From assembly GCA_900318255.1 (NCBI GenBank), contig ONJX01000001.1, positions 62,001-126,000 on the forward strand: a stretch of DNA of 64,000 nucleotides. Reading direction: 5' to 3'. Numbering within the stretch: the stretch's first letter is position 1; each line of letters starts with the position of its first letter. This document shows positions 53,602-61,868 of this stretch, one piece after another. The notes under the pieces are model-generated. The model searched no databases. It saw nothing but the letters and a program-made list of their open reading frames with translations, and was not told the DNA's origin. A program made the translations under genes and the position numbers. The stretch comes from an uncultured Prevotellaceae bacterium. Its GTDB lineage: Bacteria; Bacteroidota; Bacteroidia; Bacteroidales; Muribaculaceae.

Positions 53602-54045
53602 TTTTAATACCATAAATAACCACTCACAGTTATCAACAAGTGATTGTTGATAACCTCGATTTTATAAGTTGAAAACTTAATGACAAAAAGTGAACAAAAA
53701 ATTTGGAATTTGATAACTCAACTGGCTTATACGTCATTTTTTATTTTCCAAATTTTTTGTTCACAATCTTTATATTCAGTTTTACACAACTTTTCAAGGC
53801 TATTTGTTGATTATTTTTGGAGAAAATTATTAACTTTGCACGTTTTTCACAGCTTGTTGATAACATTCACAATCTGTTATAAATCAATTTTTAAACTTGT
53901 AAATAACCTATTAATAACTAATAATGAAACGTTGATATATCAAAATTCAAGCATTTTTGAAAAAAGTTGTCAACCATATTAACAGGCTATTACCATCATA
54001 TTCTATTTTTATATATAAATTTAAAAATAAAAAAATAAATATATT
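53602..54045. other. AT-rich region with DnaA-box-like words, candidate origin
   Basis: TTATCAACA at 53630-53638 and its inverted partner TGTTGATAA at 53645-53653, TGTTGATTA at 53805-53813 and TGTTGATAA at 53855-53863 are each one or two bases off the DnaA box TTATCCACA. The region is very AT-rich, lies beside parS-like sites and downstream of mnmG, and holds a promoter box TAACTTTG at 53831-53838. These fit an origin, but the same words can occur by chance, and dnaA is not in the window. The frame 53680-53982 is not supported. Confidence 0.4.
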
Positions 54046-55035
54046 ATGAATGTTGATAAAGGTTATGTTGAGGCACGAATTCCCAAGGGCATCGACCTCA
54101 AGCAGGAGATATTGAAACTAAAGAAAGAGAAGAATGCCGTGATCATGGCGCACTTCTATCAGCGCGACGAAATTCAGGAGCTGGCCGACTACATTGGCGA
54201 CAGCTTGGCGCTGGCACAGCTGGCACAGGATGTGGAAGCTCCAGTGATTGTGCTCTGTGGCGTGCATTTCATGGGCGAGACAGCTAAGATTCTTTGCCCC
54301 GAGAAAACAGTGATTGTGCCCGACCTCAACGCTGGGTGCTCGCTGAGCGACAGCTGCCCGGCACCCGAATTTGAGGCGTTCATCAAGGAGCATCCAGGAC
54401 ACACTGTTATTAGCTACGCTAATACCAGTGCTGCGGTGAAGGCTCTCACCGATGTGATAGTCACCAGTGGCAACGCCAAGCAGATTGTTGAAAGCTTTCC
54501 CGAGGACGAGAAGCTAATCTTTGGCCCCGACCGCAACCTGGGCAACTACATCAACAGTATCACTGGCCGCAACATGGTGGTGTGGGACGGCTACTGCGAG
54601 GTACACGAGAAGTTCTCTATCGAGAAGATTATAGAGCTCAAGAAGCAGCACCCCGATGCGCAAGTGCTGGTGCATCCCGAGTGCCCCAAGCCCATTCGCT
54701 TGATAGCCGACAAGATAGGCTCCACCAAGGCTCTGCTCGACTATTCTGTAGCTAGCGATTGCAACAAGTTTATCGTCGCTACCGAGAGCGGCATCATCTA
54801 TGAGATGAAGAAGCGTTGTCCTGATAAAGAGTTTATTCCCGCCCCTCCCGACGATGCTGGCTGTGCTTGCAACGAGTGTGCCTACATGAAGCTCATCACC
54901 CTCGAGAAACTCTATCTCTCGCTCAAATACCTGGCTCCTACCATCGAGGTTGACGAGGAAACTAGAGTGAAAGCCGTGCGTCCCATTGAGCGAATGCTCG
55001 AGATTTCTAACCGCCTGGGACTTATCAAGAAATAA
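54046..55035 (+). CDS. nadA: Quinolinate synthase
   Basis: 329 residues. It condenses iminoaspartate and dihydroxyacetone phosphate to quinolinate in NAD synthesis and carries one 4Fe-4S cluster. Visible: KKEKNAVIMAHFYQRDEIQE (substrate loop), CGVHFMGETAKIL with the first cluster Cys, HPECPKP with the second and CACNECAYM with the third. Length normal. nadB and nadC are not in the window. Confidence 0.96.
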   Translation: MNVDKGYVEARIPKGIDLKQEILKLKKEKNAVIMAHFYQRDEIQELADYIGDSLALAQLAQDVEAPVIVLCGVHFMGETAKILCPEKTVIVPDLNAGCSLSDSCPAPEFEAFIKEHPGHTVISYANTSAAVKALTDVIVTSGNAKQIVESFPEDEKLIFGPDRNLGNYINSITGRNMVVWDGYCEVHEKFSIEKIIELKKQHPDAQVLVHPECPKPIRLIADKIGSTKALLDYSVASDCNKFIVATESGIIYEMKKRCPDKEFIPAPPDDAGCACNECAYMKLITLEKLYLSLKYLAPTIEVDEETRVKAVRPIERMLEISNRLGLIKK

Positions 55036-55051
55036 TTATACGTTAATTCAA

Positions 55052-55180
55052 GTTTATAAAGTTCTAAAAACTTTATAAACTTGAGGATTAGGGATTAAAG
55101 ATTAGGGATTAGTGATAAAATTTTTTTAAAATTTTTAAGTTACAGCACTTTTGCTCACTAATCTCTAATCACTAATGCCA
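55052..55180. repeat. Nested inverted repeats between nadA and the peroxidase gene
   Basis: TCAAGTTTATAAAGTT pairs exactly with AACTTTATAAACTTGA (55052-55085), a likely terminator. Then GATTAGGGATTAGTGA pairs with TCACTAATCTCTAATC around a T-rich loop. Both are spacer words with no gene. Confidence 0.6.
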
Positions 55181-55228
55181 GTGAGCAAGTTAATAACTTG
55201 CGAAATTAAGTAAGTTAAGTATGTTGCG

Positions 55229-55876
55229 ATGTCATCGCAACACATAAATAAAACTACTATCGTGAAAAAAACTATTTTATTATTAATCGTTTTATTAAAC
55301 ATTACAACCGTTATGGCACAGATTAGTGTACTAGATTTTACAGTAAAGGATCGCAAGGGCAACGATGTGGCCCTGAGTGAATATAAAGGCAAGGTGTTGC
55401 TTATCGTCAACACTGCCACTCGATGTGGCTTCACACCACAATATGAGGAGCTGGAGGCGCTCTATAAGGCCTATAAAGATAAGGGTCTCGAGATTCTCGA
55501 CTTCCCCTGCAATCAGTTTGGCAACCAGGCTCCTGGCACCGAGGAGGAGATAGCGCAGTTCTGCTCGCTCAACTACGGCACCGAGTTCCCACAGTTCAAG
55601 AAAATTGAGGTAAACGGCGAAAACGAGGACCCATTGTTCACTTTCTTGAAGAAAGAAAAAGGCTTCGAGGGCTTCGATCTCAACCATCCCATTGGCAAGA
55701 TTCTTGCCGAGATGATGGAGAAAAACGACCCCGACTATGCCAGCAAGCCCGACATCAAGTGGAACTTCACCAAGTTCCTGGTTGACGGTAATGGCAAGGT
55801 GATAGCCCGCTACGAGCCCACCCACGATATCAAGCTCATTGAGCAGGATATAATTAAAGTGCTTAATAATGATTAA
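55229..55876 (+). CDS. Glutathione peroxidase-type protein, secreted
   Basis: 215 residues from ATG 55229, or 204 from GTG 55262 (MKKTILLLIVLLNITTVMAQ if GTG is used), the latter a more typical signal peptide. The mature part is a glutathione-peroxidase fold: NTATRCGFTPQYEEL holds the active-site Cys in place of Sec, FPCNQFGNQAPGTEEE holds the second Cys, and the Trp of IKWNFTKF completes the catalytic set. It probably reduces peroxides in the periplasm, using a thioredoxin-like donor rather than glutathione. Confidence 0.9.
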   Translation: MSSQHINKTTIVKKTILLLIVLLNITTVMAQISVLDFTVKDRKGNDVALSEYKGKVLLIVNTATRCGFTPQYEELEALYKAYKDKGLEILDFPCNQFGNQAPGTEEEIAQFCSLNYGTEFPQFKKIEVNGENEDPLFTFLKKEKGFEGFDLNHPIGKILAEMMEKNDPDYASKPDIKWNFTKFLVDGNGKVIARYEPTHDIKLIEQDIIKVLNND

Positions 55877-55919
55877 ATATTTTAAGGTTAGCGCTTAGTG
55901 AAAAAAGTGGCATATTTAC

Positions 55920-55960
55920 CATTGCCTCGTAAGCTTGTTTATTTGTTCGCTTTTAAGCTA
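55920..55960. repeat. AAGCTTG-type spacer word
   Basis: ATTGCCTCGTAAGCTTG and TTATTTGTTCGC repeat the vocabulary of the CTTGTT-type arrays (compare 22458 and 43507). Short and without function seen. Confidence 0.4.
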
Positions 55961-55964
55961 AAAA

Positions 55965-56810
55965 ATGAAATACTTTATAGTTGATGCATTTACCACCCAG
56001 CCATTTGGAGGAAACCCGGCAGGCGTGGTGCTTCTTGATGATGTTTTTCCTAGCGAGAAGTTCATGCAGCAGGTGGCGGCAGAATTTCGCTATTCCGAGA
56101 CGGCTTTTGTGCTTCGCAATAGTGAGACAGAGTTTACAGTGCGCTATTTCACACCTGCTGCCGAGGTGGACTTGTGCGGGCACGCCACCATCGCCACCTT
56201 TGGCACTCTATATAAACTGGGAGTAATAGCAGATGGCACCATGTGCATCAATAACACCCTGGCCGGTGACTTGCAAGTGAGGGTAGGGGAGAAGGTGATG
56301 ATGCGGATGGCCGAGCCGCAAGTCATTGACACTGCTGTGGATGTAGAGCTGTTACATCGCATTATGGGTGTAAAGAGTTTGCATAGCATCATTTTACCAG
56401 TGCAGGTGGTGAGCACTGGTCTGCCCGACATCATCATGCCTGTTGAGGGCATCGACGAGTTGAATGCTCTTAGCCCCAACATGGACGCGCTGGCGCAGCT
56501 TAGCGACCAACTTAATGTGACAGGAGTTCATGCCTTTGCCTTGAGCGAGGATGGATACACTGCCCATGTGCGCAACTTCGGGCCTCTCTATGGAGTGCCC
56601 GAGGAGAGCGCCACAGGCACTGCCAATGCCGCTCTGACCCACTATCTGCATCACAATGGGCTAATGCAAGCTCCGGCGGAGTGCCGTTTTATGCAGGGCG
56701 AGGCAATGCAACGGCCGTCGGTAGTGGCTACAACGCTGCTCGAAGATGGCACAATATGGGTGGGTGGCGACAGCGCAATTGTTGCTATAGGTGAACTCAT
56801 TGAATACTAA
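55965..56810 (+). CDS. PhzF-family isomerase/epimerase-like protein
   Basis: 281 residues. The PhzF fold is seen in the start DAFTTQPFGGNPAGVVLLDD, YSETAFVLRNSETEFTVRYF with the active-site Glu, VDLCGHATIATFGTLY and the closing half ESATGTANAALTHYLHH. The two-domain hot-dog-like fold is used for isomerisation; the substrate here is unknown and it is unlikely to make phenazines. Isolated gene with a repeat-type spacer before it and copy E of the composite repeat after it. Confidence 0.85.
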   Translation: MKYFIVDAFTTQPFGGNPAGVVLLDDVFPSEKFMQQVAAEFRYSETAFVLRNSETEFTVRYFTPAAEVDLCGHATIATFGTLYKLGVIADGTMCINNTLAGDLQVRVGEKVMMRMAEPQVIDTAVDVELLHRIMGVKSLHSIILPVQVVSTGLPDIIMPVEGIDELNALSPNMDALAQLSDQLNVTGVHAFALSEDGYTAHVRNFGPLYGVPEESATGTANAALTHYLHHNGLMQAPAECRFMQGEAMQRPSVVATTLLEDGTIWVGGDSAIVAIGELIEY

Positions 56811-56819
56811 CTGCGAAGT

Positions 56820-56910
56820 GTAAAGTGTTAAATGTTAAGTAGGGACAAGGCTTTATAAGTGTAAAGTGTTAAATGTTAAGTGTTAAGTATGGACAAGGCG
56901 TGCCTTGTCC
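56820..56910. repeat. Composite palindromic repeat, inverted copy E
   Basis: Read on the minus strand: GGACAAGGCACGCCTTGTCC (56910-56891) then TACTTAACACTTAACATTTA and a further truncated second palindrome (GGACAAGGC near 56843), as in tandem copies B-C. The plus-strand array 56932-57105 is its left part. Confidence 0.8.
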
Positions 56911-56931
56911 GTTGAGAGCGACGGTTTCTAT

Positions 56932-57105
56932 TGCCTTGTCTTCTTGTTCTCTTGTCCCCTCGTCCTCTTGTCCTCTTGTCCCCTCGTTCCCTTGTCCCCT
57001 TGTTCCCTTGTTCCCTCGTCCTCTTGTTCCCTTGTTCTCTTGTCCCCTTGTCCTCTTGTCCCCTCGTTCTCTTGTTCTCTTGTCCTCTTGTTCTCTTGTT
57101 CTCTT
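56932..57105. repeat. CTTGTTCTCTTGTCC-type array
   Basis: About 174 bases of CTTGTTCT, CTTGTCCC and CTCGTCC words. On the minus strand this matches the AACAAG-type array of copy A. It ends directly before the EamA transporter ATG at 57114. Coding frames read along both strands are products of this repeat and are not genes. Confidence 0.85.
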
Positions 57106-57113
57106 AAAAATAT

Positions 57114-58046
57114 ATGCAATATCTAGGTGAAATGATATCGATAGGTGTGGCGTTCTCATGGACCGCCACTGCCTTATTGAGCGAGATGGGCAGCAAGCGC
57201 ATGGGCAACGTCACGCTCAACTTCACCCGCATGGCCATCACGCTGATATTCTCGGCTATTCTCTTCTGGGTAGTCACTGGCAGCCCCCTGCCGGCAAAGG
57301 CCAGCAACGAGGCTTACATGTGGATGGTGCTCTCGGGACTGGTGGGATATGTGATAGGCGACTTCTGCCTCTTTCAGTGCTACATCATCATTGGGTCAAA
57401 ATTCGGGCAACTCTTCATGACACTGGCACCCATCACTGCAGCTTTCATGGCATGGGTGACGTTAGGTCAGGAGATAAAGCCAATGGGATTAGTGGCAATG
57501 GCTGTCACACTCACGGGCATTGCCGTTACAGTGCTAGGACGCGGCGACAATCATCACAGCCTGTCGCTCAAACTGCCGCTAAATGGCGTTCTTTTTGCCA
57601 TAGGAGCCGCCGTGTGCCAGGGGGTGGGACTTGTACTTAGCAAGATAGGAATGGACCACTACGAGGCCTCTATGGCCACACCTTGCCAGCAAGAGTGGAT
57701 ATTGCCATTCTATGCCAACGTGTTTCGCTGCATAGCGGGCATACTGGGATTTGCTATTCTGCTGCACTTTCGCGAGGGCTTCGGCTCACTGCGCCGCAAC
57801 ATCACCGACCGCACCAGCATCACTGTGGCAACGCTCACCACCATCTTCGGACCCTTTGTGGGCGTGGGATGCTCACTCCTGGCAGTGCAGCACACCAGCG
57901 CCGGCATCGCCAGCACACTCATGGCACTCACTCCCATCATCATAATATTGCCTGCCTGGTGGCTCTTCAAGCAGCCCATCACCCTTAAAAGCGTGGTTGG
58001 CGCCATCATCTCTGTAGCAGGAGTGTCATTATTTTTCTTGCTGTAA
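57114..58046 (+). CDS. EamA/DMT-family transporter
   Basis: 310 residues, about ten hydrophobic segments in two EamA halves; the first contains GVAFSWTATALLSEMGSK, the second VLFAIGAAVCQGVGLVLSKIG and GVGCSLLAVQHTSAGIAST. These are drug/metabolite type exporters of small molecules; the substrate is unknown. The start ATG follows straight after the repeat array, so the promoter must lie within or upstream of it. Confidence 0.88.
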   Translation: MQYLGEMISIGVAFSWTATALLSEMGSKRMGNVTLNFTRMAITLIFSAILFWVVTGSPLPAKASNEAYMWMVLSGLVGYVIGDFCLFQCYIIIGSKFGQLFMTLAPITAAFMAWVTLGQEIKPMGLVAMAVTLTGIAVTVLGRGDNHHSLSLKLPLNGVLFAIGAAVCQGVGLVLSKIGMDHYEASMATPCQQEWILPFYANVFRCIAGILGFAILLHFREGFGSLRRNITDRTSITVATLTTIFGPFVGVGCSLLAVQHTSAGIASTLMALTPIIIILPAWWLFKQPITLKSVVGAIISVAGVSLFFLL

Positions 58047-58124
58047 CTCAAGTTTCAAATCATCTGAAACTTGTGATTTTTTTTGGAAAAAAATCAAAAA
58101 GCAGCGAAAAAATCAAGCTATTAT

Positions 58125-58154
58125 TTGTCATTTAAAAAAATTACACTACCTTTG
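58125..58154 (+). promoter_or_regulatory. Promoter of tRNA-Leu
   Basis: TTG at 58125-58127, 19-base spacer, TACCTTTG at 58147-58154: consensus, 14 bases before the tRNA. Confidence 0.8.
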
Positions 58155-58167
58155 CACCGCTTTTCGA

Positions 58168-58251
58168 GCCCAGATGGCGGAATCGGTAGACGCGCTGGTC
58201 TCAAACACCAGTGGGGTAACACCCGTGCCGGTTCGACCCCGGCTCTGGGTA
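58168..58251 (+). tRNA. tRNA-Leu (CAA)
   Basis: Acceptor GCCCAGA (58168-58174) pairs with TCTGGGT (58244-58250) with one GU. Anticodon stem-loop CTGGTCTCAAACACCAG gives CAA. A long variable arm (TGGGGTAACACCCG region) and T arm GGTTCGACCCC make it a class II Leu tRNA. CCA is not encoded. A tRNA is a common integration target, and a defence-type island lies beyond it. Confidence 0.95.
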
Positions 58252-58255
58252 CAAA

Positions 58256-58292
58256 GATAGGCTGTTAATCGGTTGATTTTCAGCCTATTTTT
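58256..58292 (+). terminator. Terminator after tRNA-Leu
   Basis: ATAGGCTG and CAGCCTAT pair over a 16-base loop, followed by TTTTATTTT. Confidence 0.8.
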
Positions 58293-58358
58293 ATTTTCCA
58301 ATAAGCAACCAATAAGCAAAAGCCAACACAATACCTCATTTTTGCCCTCAAAATTGGC

Positions 58359-58670
58359 TCATTTGTGGCGGTCGCTGGGTTCAACATCGGCGAATGTGGA
58401 TTCTTCGGTGCTGGCTGGGACAAATGCAAGTGTTGTCATTTTGCATATTTGGCGCAAATGGCGTTGTAGAAATCTAAACAGCAATTGCGTGAATGCGTCG
58501 CACACATCCTTCTCACCGTCTTTTAGTCTCCACAACAATTTCCTTAAGGCGCTTTCGGTAGCATGATTATCATCCCCCTCACATTTGGGGACATACCGAA
58601 AGAAAGAGATGACTGGAATACCATTAATGTCGCCTAATAACTTACCGTTGAAATTTATACCTATATCCAT
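58359..58670 (-). pseudogene. Probably truncated gene at the island edge
   Basis: A 103-residue frame (DIGINFNGKLLGDINGIP, then DDNHATESALRKLLWRLKDG) ends at VPASTEESTF followed by unrelated residues. It looks like the N-terminal half of a larger protein (phosphoribosyltransferase-like proteins with FVPAST at this place exist in Bacteroidota defence neighbourhoods, from memory), cut off next to tRNA-Leu. Supported as a remnant but its full family needs a search. Confidence 0.5.
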
Positions 58671-58736
58671 GCCTTTTTACAATAAATACTGCATTGAGAT
58701 AAATTATTGTAAAAGCAAGGTATAGGATGTCAAAAA

Positions 58737-61700
58737 TTAATTGTACTTAGTGGGAGGTTCTGCCGCCATGTTCATCTGCTGGGAGAAATCGGCATCGATG
58801 ATGTAGCCCTTTGGCCCGTCATCGTATTCACCGTCATAGTCTGCCCACTGCTCGCATTGTGCCATCACAATCTCCATTGCCTCTTGAGCCATCTCAGGGG
58901 GATAGTGATATTTCTTGAGAAGTCGCTTCACCATTTTTCTCATTCCAGCACGTGCCGACTCCTTCTGCTGCCAATCTATTGTGCGGTTTTTGCGTAGTTG
59001 TTCTGTGAGTTCCTTGGTCATTGCTACCAGTTCATCATTCTCGTAGGCATCTTTCACGGCTTGTGGCTTGGTCAGGGCATCGTAGAAGGCTTTCTCCTCA
59101 TTATTGAGCCCCAACTCGTTGCCCTCTTCCTCTTGTGCCTTGATTTGCTTTGCCATCTCGAGGAGTTCCTGAATGACCTCCTCGTTGGTGAGCATACCTT
59201 TTAGGTAATTTGAAAGGCTCTGGCTGAGCATCTCAGAGAATTTCTGGCTTTGCACGACATTGGTGCGCTTGAATTGTTTCACTTTGCCTTCAAGCAGATT
59301 TTTCAAAACCTCGATTGCGACATTCTTCTCCTTCATCCTGGTGATTTCCTCAATGAATGCTGGGTCGCTAAGCGAGAACTCTTTGTTGGTGTCATGGAAC
59401 AAATTGATAACCCCCTCGCTCTTGACGCTCTGCTTTAGCAGTTCCGTAATTTGGGCATTAATCTGCTTGATAGTCATCTTGCTCTTGAACGACAAACGGT
59501 TAATCAAGGTACGCACCGTGTCGAAATATGCCGATTCCCATTGCTGACTCTCATCGAGAATGCTGCGGCATAGTGATTTAGCGTCGCGCAATAGCGATGT
59601 CTCTTTCATGAAACCGTCCTTCTCCTTTGCCTTGCTAGGTTGTAGCAGGAAGTTCACACCACCTTTGATAATCTGTGCCCTCATTCCGTCGCTTGCAGTG
59701 TGGAACTGTGAGTAATCGTAGCCGTGCATCATGTCTCGGCACGCTTCCAGATGTTTCTGGAATTCAACCAATGCTGTCTTCTTGATATCGGGGTCGCCAT
59801 ACTTCTGCTGGTCACGCTTGGTATAGTCGTGCATCGCCTGCTTGAGTGCCGACGCAATGCCTATATAGTCAACCACCAGTCCACCTGCCTTGCCCTTATA
59901 CACACGATTAACACGGCTGATGGCCTGGATGAGGTTTGCTCCGTTCATGGGCTTGAATACATACATCGTTGCAAGACTCGGCACGTCGAATCCCGTGAGC
60001 CACATATCAACCACGATGGCAATTTTCATCTCGTCATTATCATCCTTGAATCGCTTGCCCAGTTCTTTCTTGTAGAACTTATTTCCAATGATGTCACGCC
60101 ATTCTTCGGGGTCGTTGTTGCCACTGGTCATTATCACTTTCACCTTCTCGTTCCAGTCGGGGTGAATCTCTAGTATCTTCTTGTAGATTTTGATTGCAAT
60201 GGGGCGGCTGTATGCGACTATCATCGCCTTGCCCGTGAGTTCGTATTGACGGTTCTCTTCGTAGTGCTTGAGGATGTCACGCACCAGCGAGTCGATGGTA
60301 GAGTCGGCGGCGAGGATACCCTCCATGCGTGAGAACTGATGCTTGCTCTTGCTGATTTGCTCCTCGGTTGCACCTTGCTCAGCAAGGTAATCATATTGCT
60401 CATCAATCTGCCTTAGTATGTCCTCGTCGAGGTTGAGGTTTACTACTCGGCTTTCATAATAGACTGGCACAGTAGCCTTGTCAAGCACGCTCTGCGTCAT
60501 GTCGTATATGTTAATGTAGTCGCCAAACACCTCCATTGTGTTGCGGTCACGCTTGGCAATGGGAGTGCCCGTAAAACCAATGAACGACGCATGGGGAAGA
60601 CTCTTGTGGATGATACCAGCCGTACCTAGTCGTGCCTCGCCGGTCTCGACATTGATTTTCTCGTCGAAGCCATAATGCCCACGGTGCGCCTCGTCGCACA
60701 TCACAATGATGTTGCTGCGCTCGCTCAACGGCTCCTCGCTCTCCTCAAACTTTTGCATCGTGGTGAAGATGATGCCGTTAGCCACACGTTGCGACAGCCA
60801 TTCTTTAAGATGCTGGCGGCTCTGAGCCTGCACTGGAGTTTGACGCAGGAAGTCCTTGCAGCGTGAGAACTGGCCGTAGAGTTGGTCATCGAGGTCGTTA
60901 CGGTCAGTGATTACTATTATAGTGGGTTGCTTCACCCTCGACTGCAGCAGATGGGCATAGAAGACCATCGACAGTGACTTGCCACTGCCCGTGGTATGCC
61001 AAAACACGCCTATCTTTCCATCGCCTTTCACGGCACGCTCGGTGTTGCTGATTGCCGCGATCACAGCAAAATACTGGTGATACCCAGCAAGAATTTTACC
61101 CGTACGCCCCTCGTCCTTGTCAAAGCAGATAAAGTTGTGAATAAGGTCGAGCAGACGCTCTTTCTGGAACATGCCCTCGAAGAAGGTGTCGTAATCCACA
61201 ACCTCGGTTGCCTCAAACTGGCCATCCTTGCTCTTCCACTGCATAAAGCGGTCTTCATTGGCGGTAATGGTGCCAGCCTTGCTCTCTGCCATATCGCTCA
61301 TCACGCAGATGGCGTTATACACAAACATCCCAGGGATTTCTTTCATGTAGTTGCGAAGTTGGCGGTAGGCCTCGCTCACATCGGTTTCCTCACGGCTGGG
61401 CGACTTGAGTTCAATCAGTACCAATGGCAGACCATTGATGAAGAGCACCATATCGGCTCGTTTTTCGCTTTTCTCCACATAAGTCCACTGGTTCACCACC
61501 TGGAAGGTGTTGACGTGAGGGTTGTCATAGTCGATAAGGTTGATTATGTCGTGCTTTTCCTCCTTGTCAAAATAGGAGACTGGCAGCCCGTTCTGCACCC
61601 AGTCCATAAACAGTTCATTGCTTTGGAGCATAGAGCCCGCATCGATGTCTCGCAGTTTCTTAATCGCCTCATCGATGGCGGATAGTGGCTTGCCATGATT

Positions 61701-61853
61701 AATCACGGCAAGGCTGTCACGCAATTGTGCCTCATGGTAAGGCACGTGGTAATCACGCTCGATGTCGGGGCCGTGCATATATTCATAGCCCAGACTATCT
61801 CGTAGCAACTCTATCAATGCTTGCTCGTAACTGTTTTCGGTGAAGGGTGCCAT
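58737..61853 (-). CDS. hsdR: Type I restriction enzyme subunit R
   Basis: 1038 residues. The subunit cuts unmethylated foreign DNA after translocation. The PD-(D/E)xK-type nuclease near the start shows LVLIELKSPSREE (about residue 150); the helicase core has HTTGSGKSLSMVF (Walker A, about 287-293), CDEAHRGHYG (DEAH-type, about 385) and GFTGTP. Length is normal. It lies in the minus-strand hsd operon next to a PIN-like protein and hsdS; hsdM is not seen and may lie beyond the window. Confidence 0.95.
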   Translation of the reverse strand: MAPFTENSYEQALIELLRDSLGYEYMHGPDIERDYHVPYHEAQLRDSLAVINHGKPLSAIDEAIKKLRDIDAGSMLQSNELFMDWVQNGLPVSYFDKEEKHDIINLIDYDNPHVNTFQVVNQWTYVEKSEKRADMVLFINGLPLVLIELKSPSREETDVSEAYRQLRNYMKEIPGMFVYNAICVMSDMAESKAGTITANEDRFMQWKSKDGQFEATEVVDYDTFFEGMFQKERLLDLIHNFICFDKDEGRTGKILAGYHQYFAVIAAISNTERAVKGDGKIGVFWHTTGSGKSLSMVFYAHLLQSRVKQPTIIVITDRNDLDDQLYGQFSRCKDFLRQTPVQAQSRQHLKEWLSQRVANGIIFTTMQKFEESEEPLSERSNIIVMCDEAHRGHYGFDEKINVETGEARLGTAGIIHKSLPHASFIGFTGTPIAKRDRNTMEVFGDYINIYDMTQSVLDKATVPVYYESRVVNLNLDEDILRQIDEQYDYLAEQGATEEQISKSKHQFSRMEGILAADSTIDSLVRDILKHYEENRQYELTGKAMIVAYSRPIAIKIYKKILEIHPDWNEKVKVIMTSGNNDPEEWRDIIGNKFYKKELGKRFKDDNDEMKIAIVVDMWLTGFDVPSLATMYVFKPMNGANLIQAISRVNRVYKGKAGGLVVDYIGIASALKQAMHDYTKRDQQKYGDPDIKKTALVEFQKHLEACRDMMHGYDYSQFHTASDGMRAQIIKGGVNFLLQPSKAKEKDGFMKETSLLRDAKSLCRSILDESQQWESAYFDTVRTLINRLSFKSKMTIKQINAQITELLKQSVKSEGVINLFHDTNKEFSLSDPAFIEEITRMKEKNVAIEVLKNLLEGKVKQFKRTNVVQSQKFSEMLSQSLSNYLKGMLTNEEVIQELLEMAKQIKAQEEEGNELGLNNEEKAFYDALTKPQAVKDAYENDELVAMTKELTEQLRKNRTIDWQQKESARAGMRKMVKRLLKKYHYPPEMAQEAMEIVMAQCEQWADYDGEYDDGPKGYIIDADFSQQMNMAAEPPTKYN

Positions 61854-61868
61854 AACTGTTATAGAGTA

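Noticed and set aside
53680..53982. 100-codon plus-strand frame
   Set aside because: AT-rich composition and no homology-like pattern; it covers the candidate origin and a promoter.
56869..57159. Charged repeat protein frames on both strands
   Set aside because: They are read from the CTTGTT-type array; products are low-complexity repeats of Arg/Glu/Thr or Leu/Ser/Cys words.
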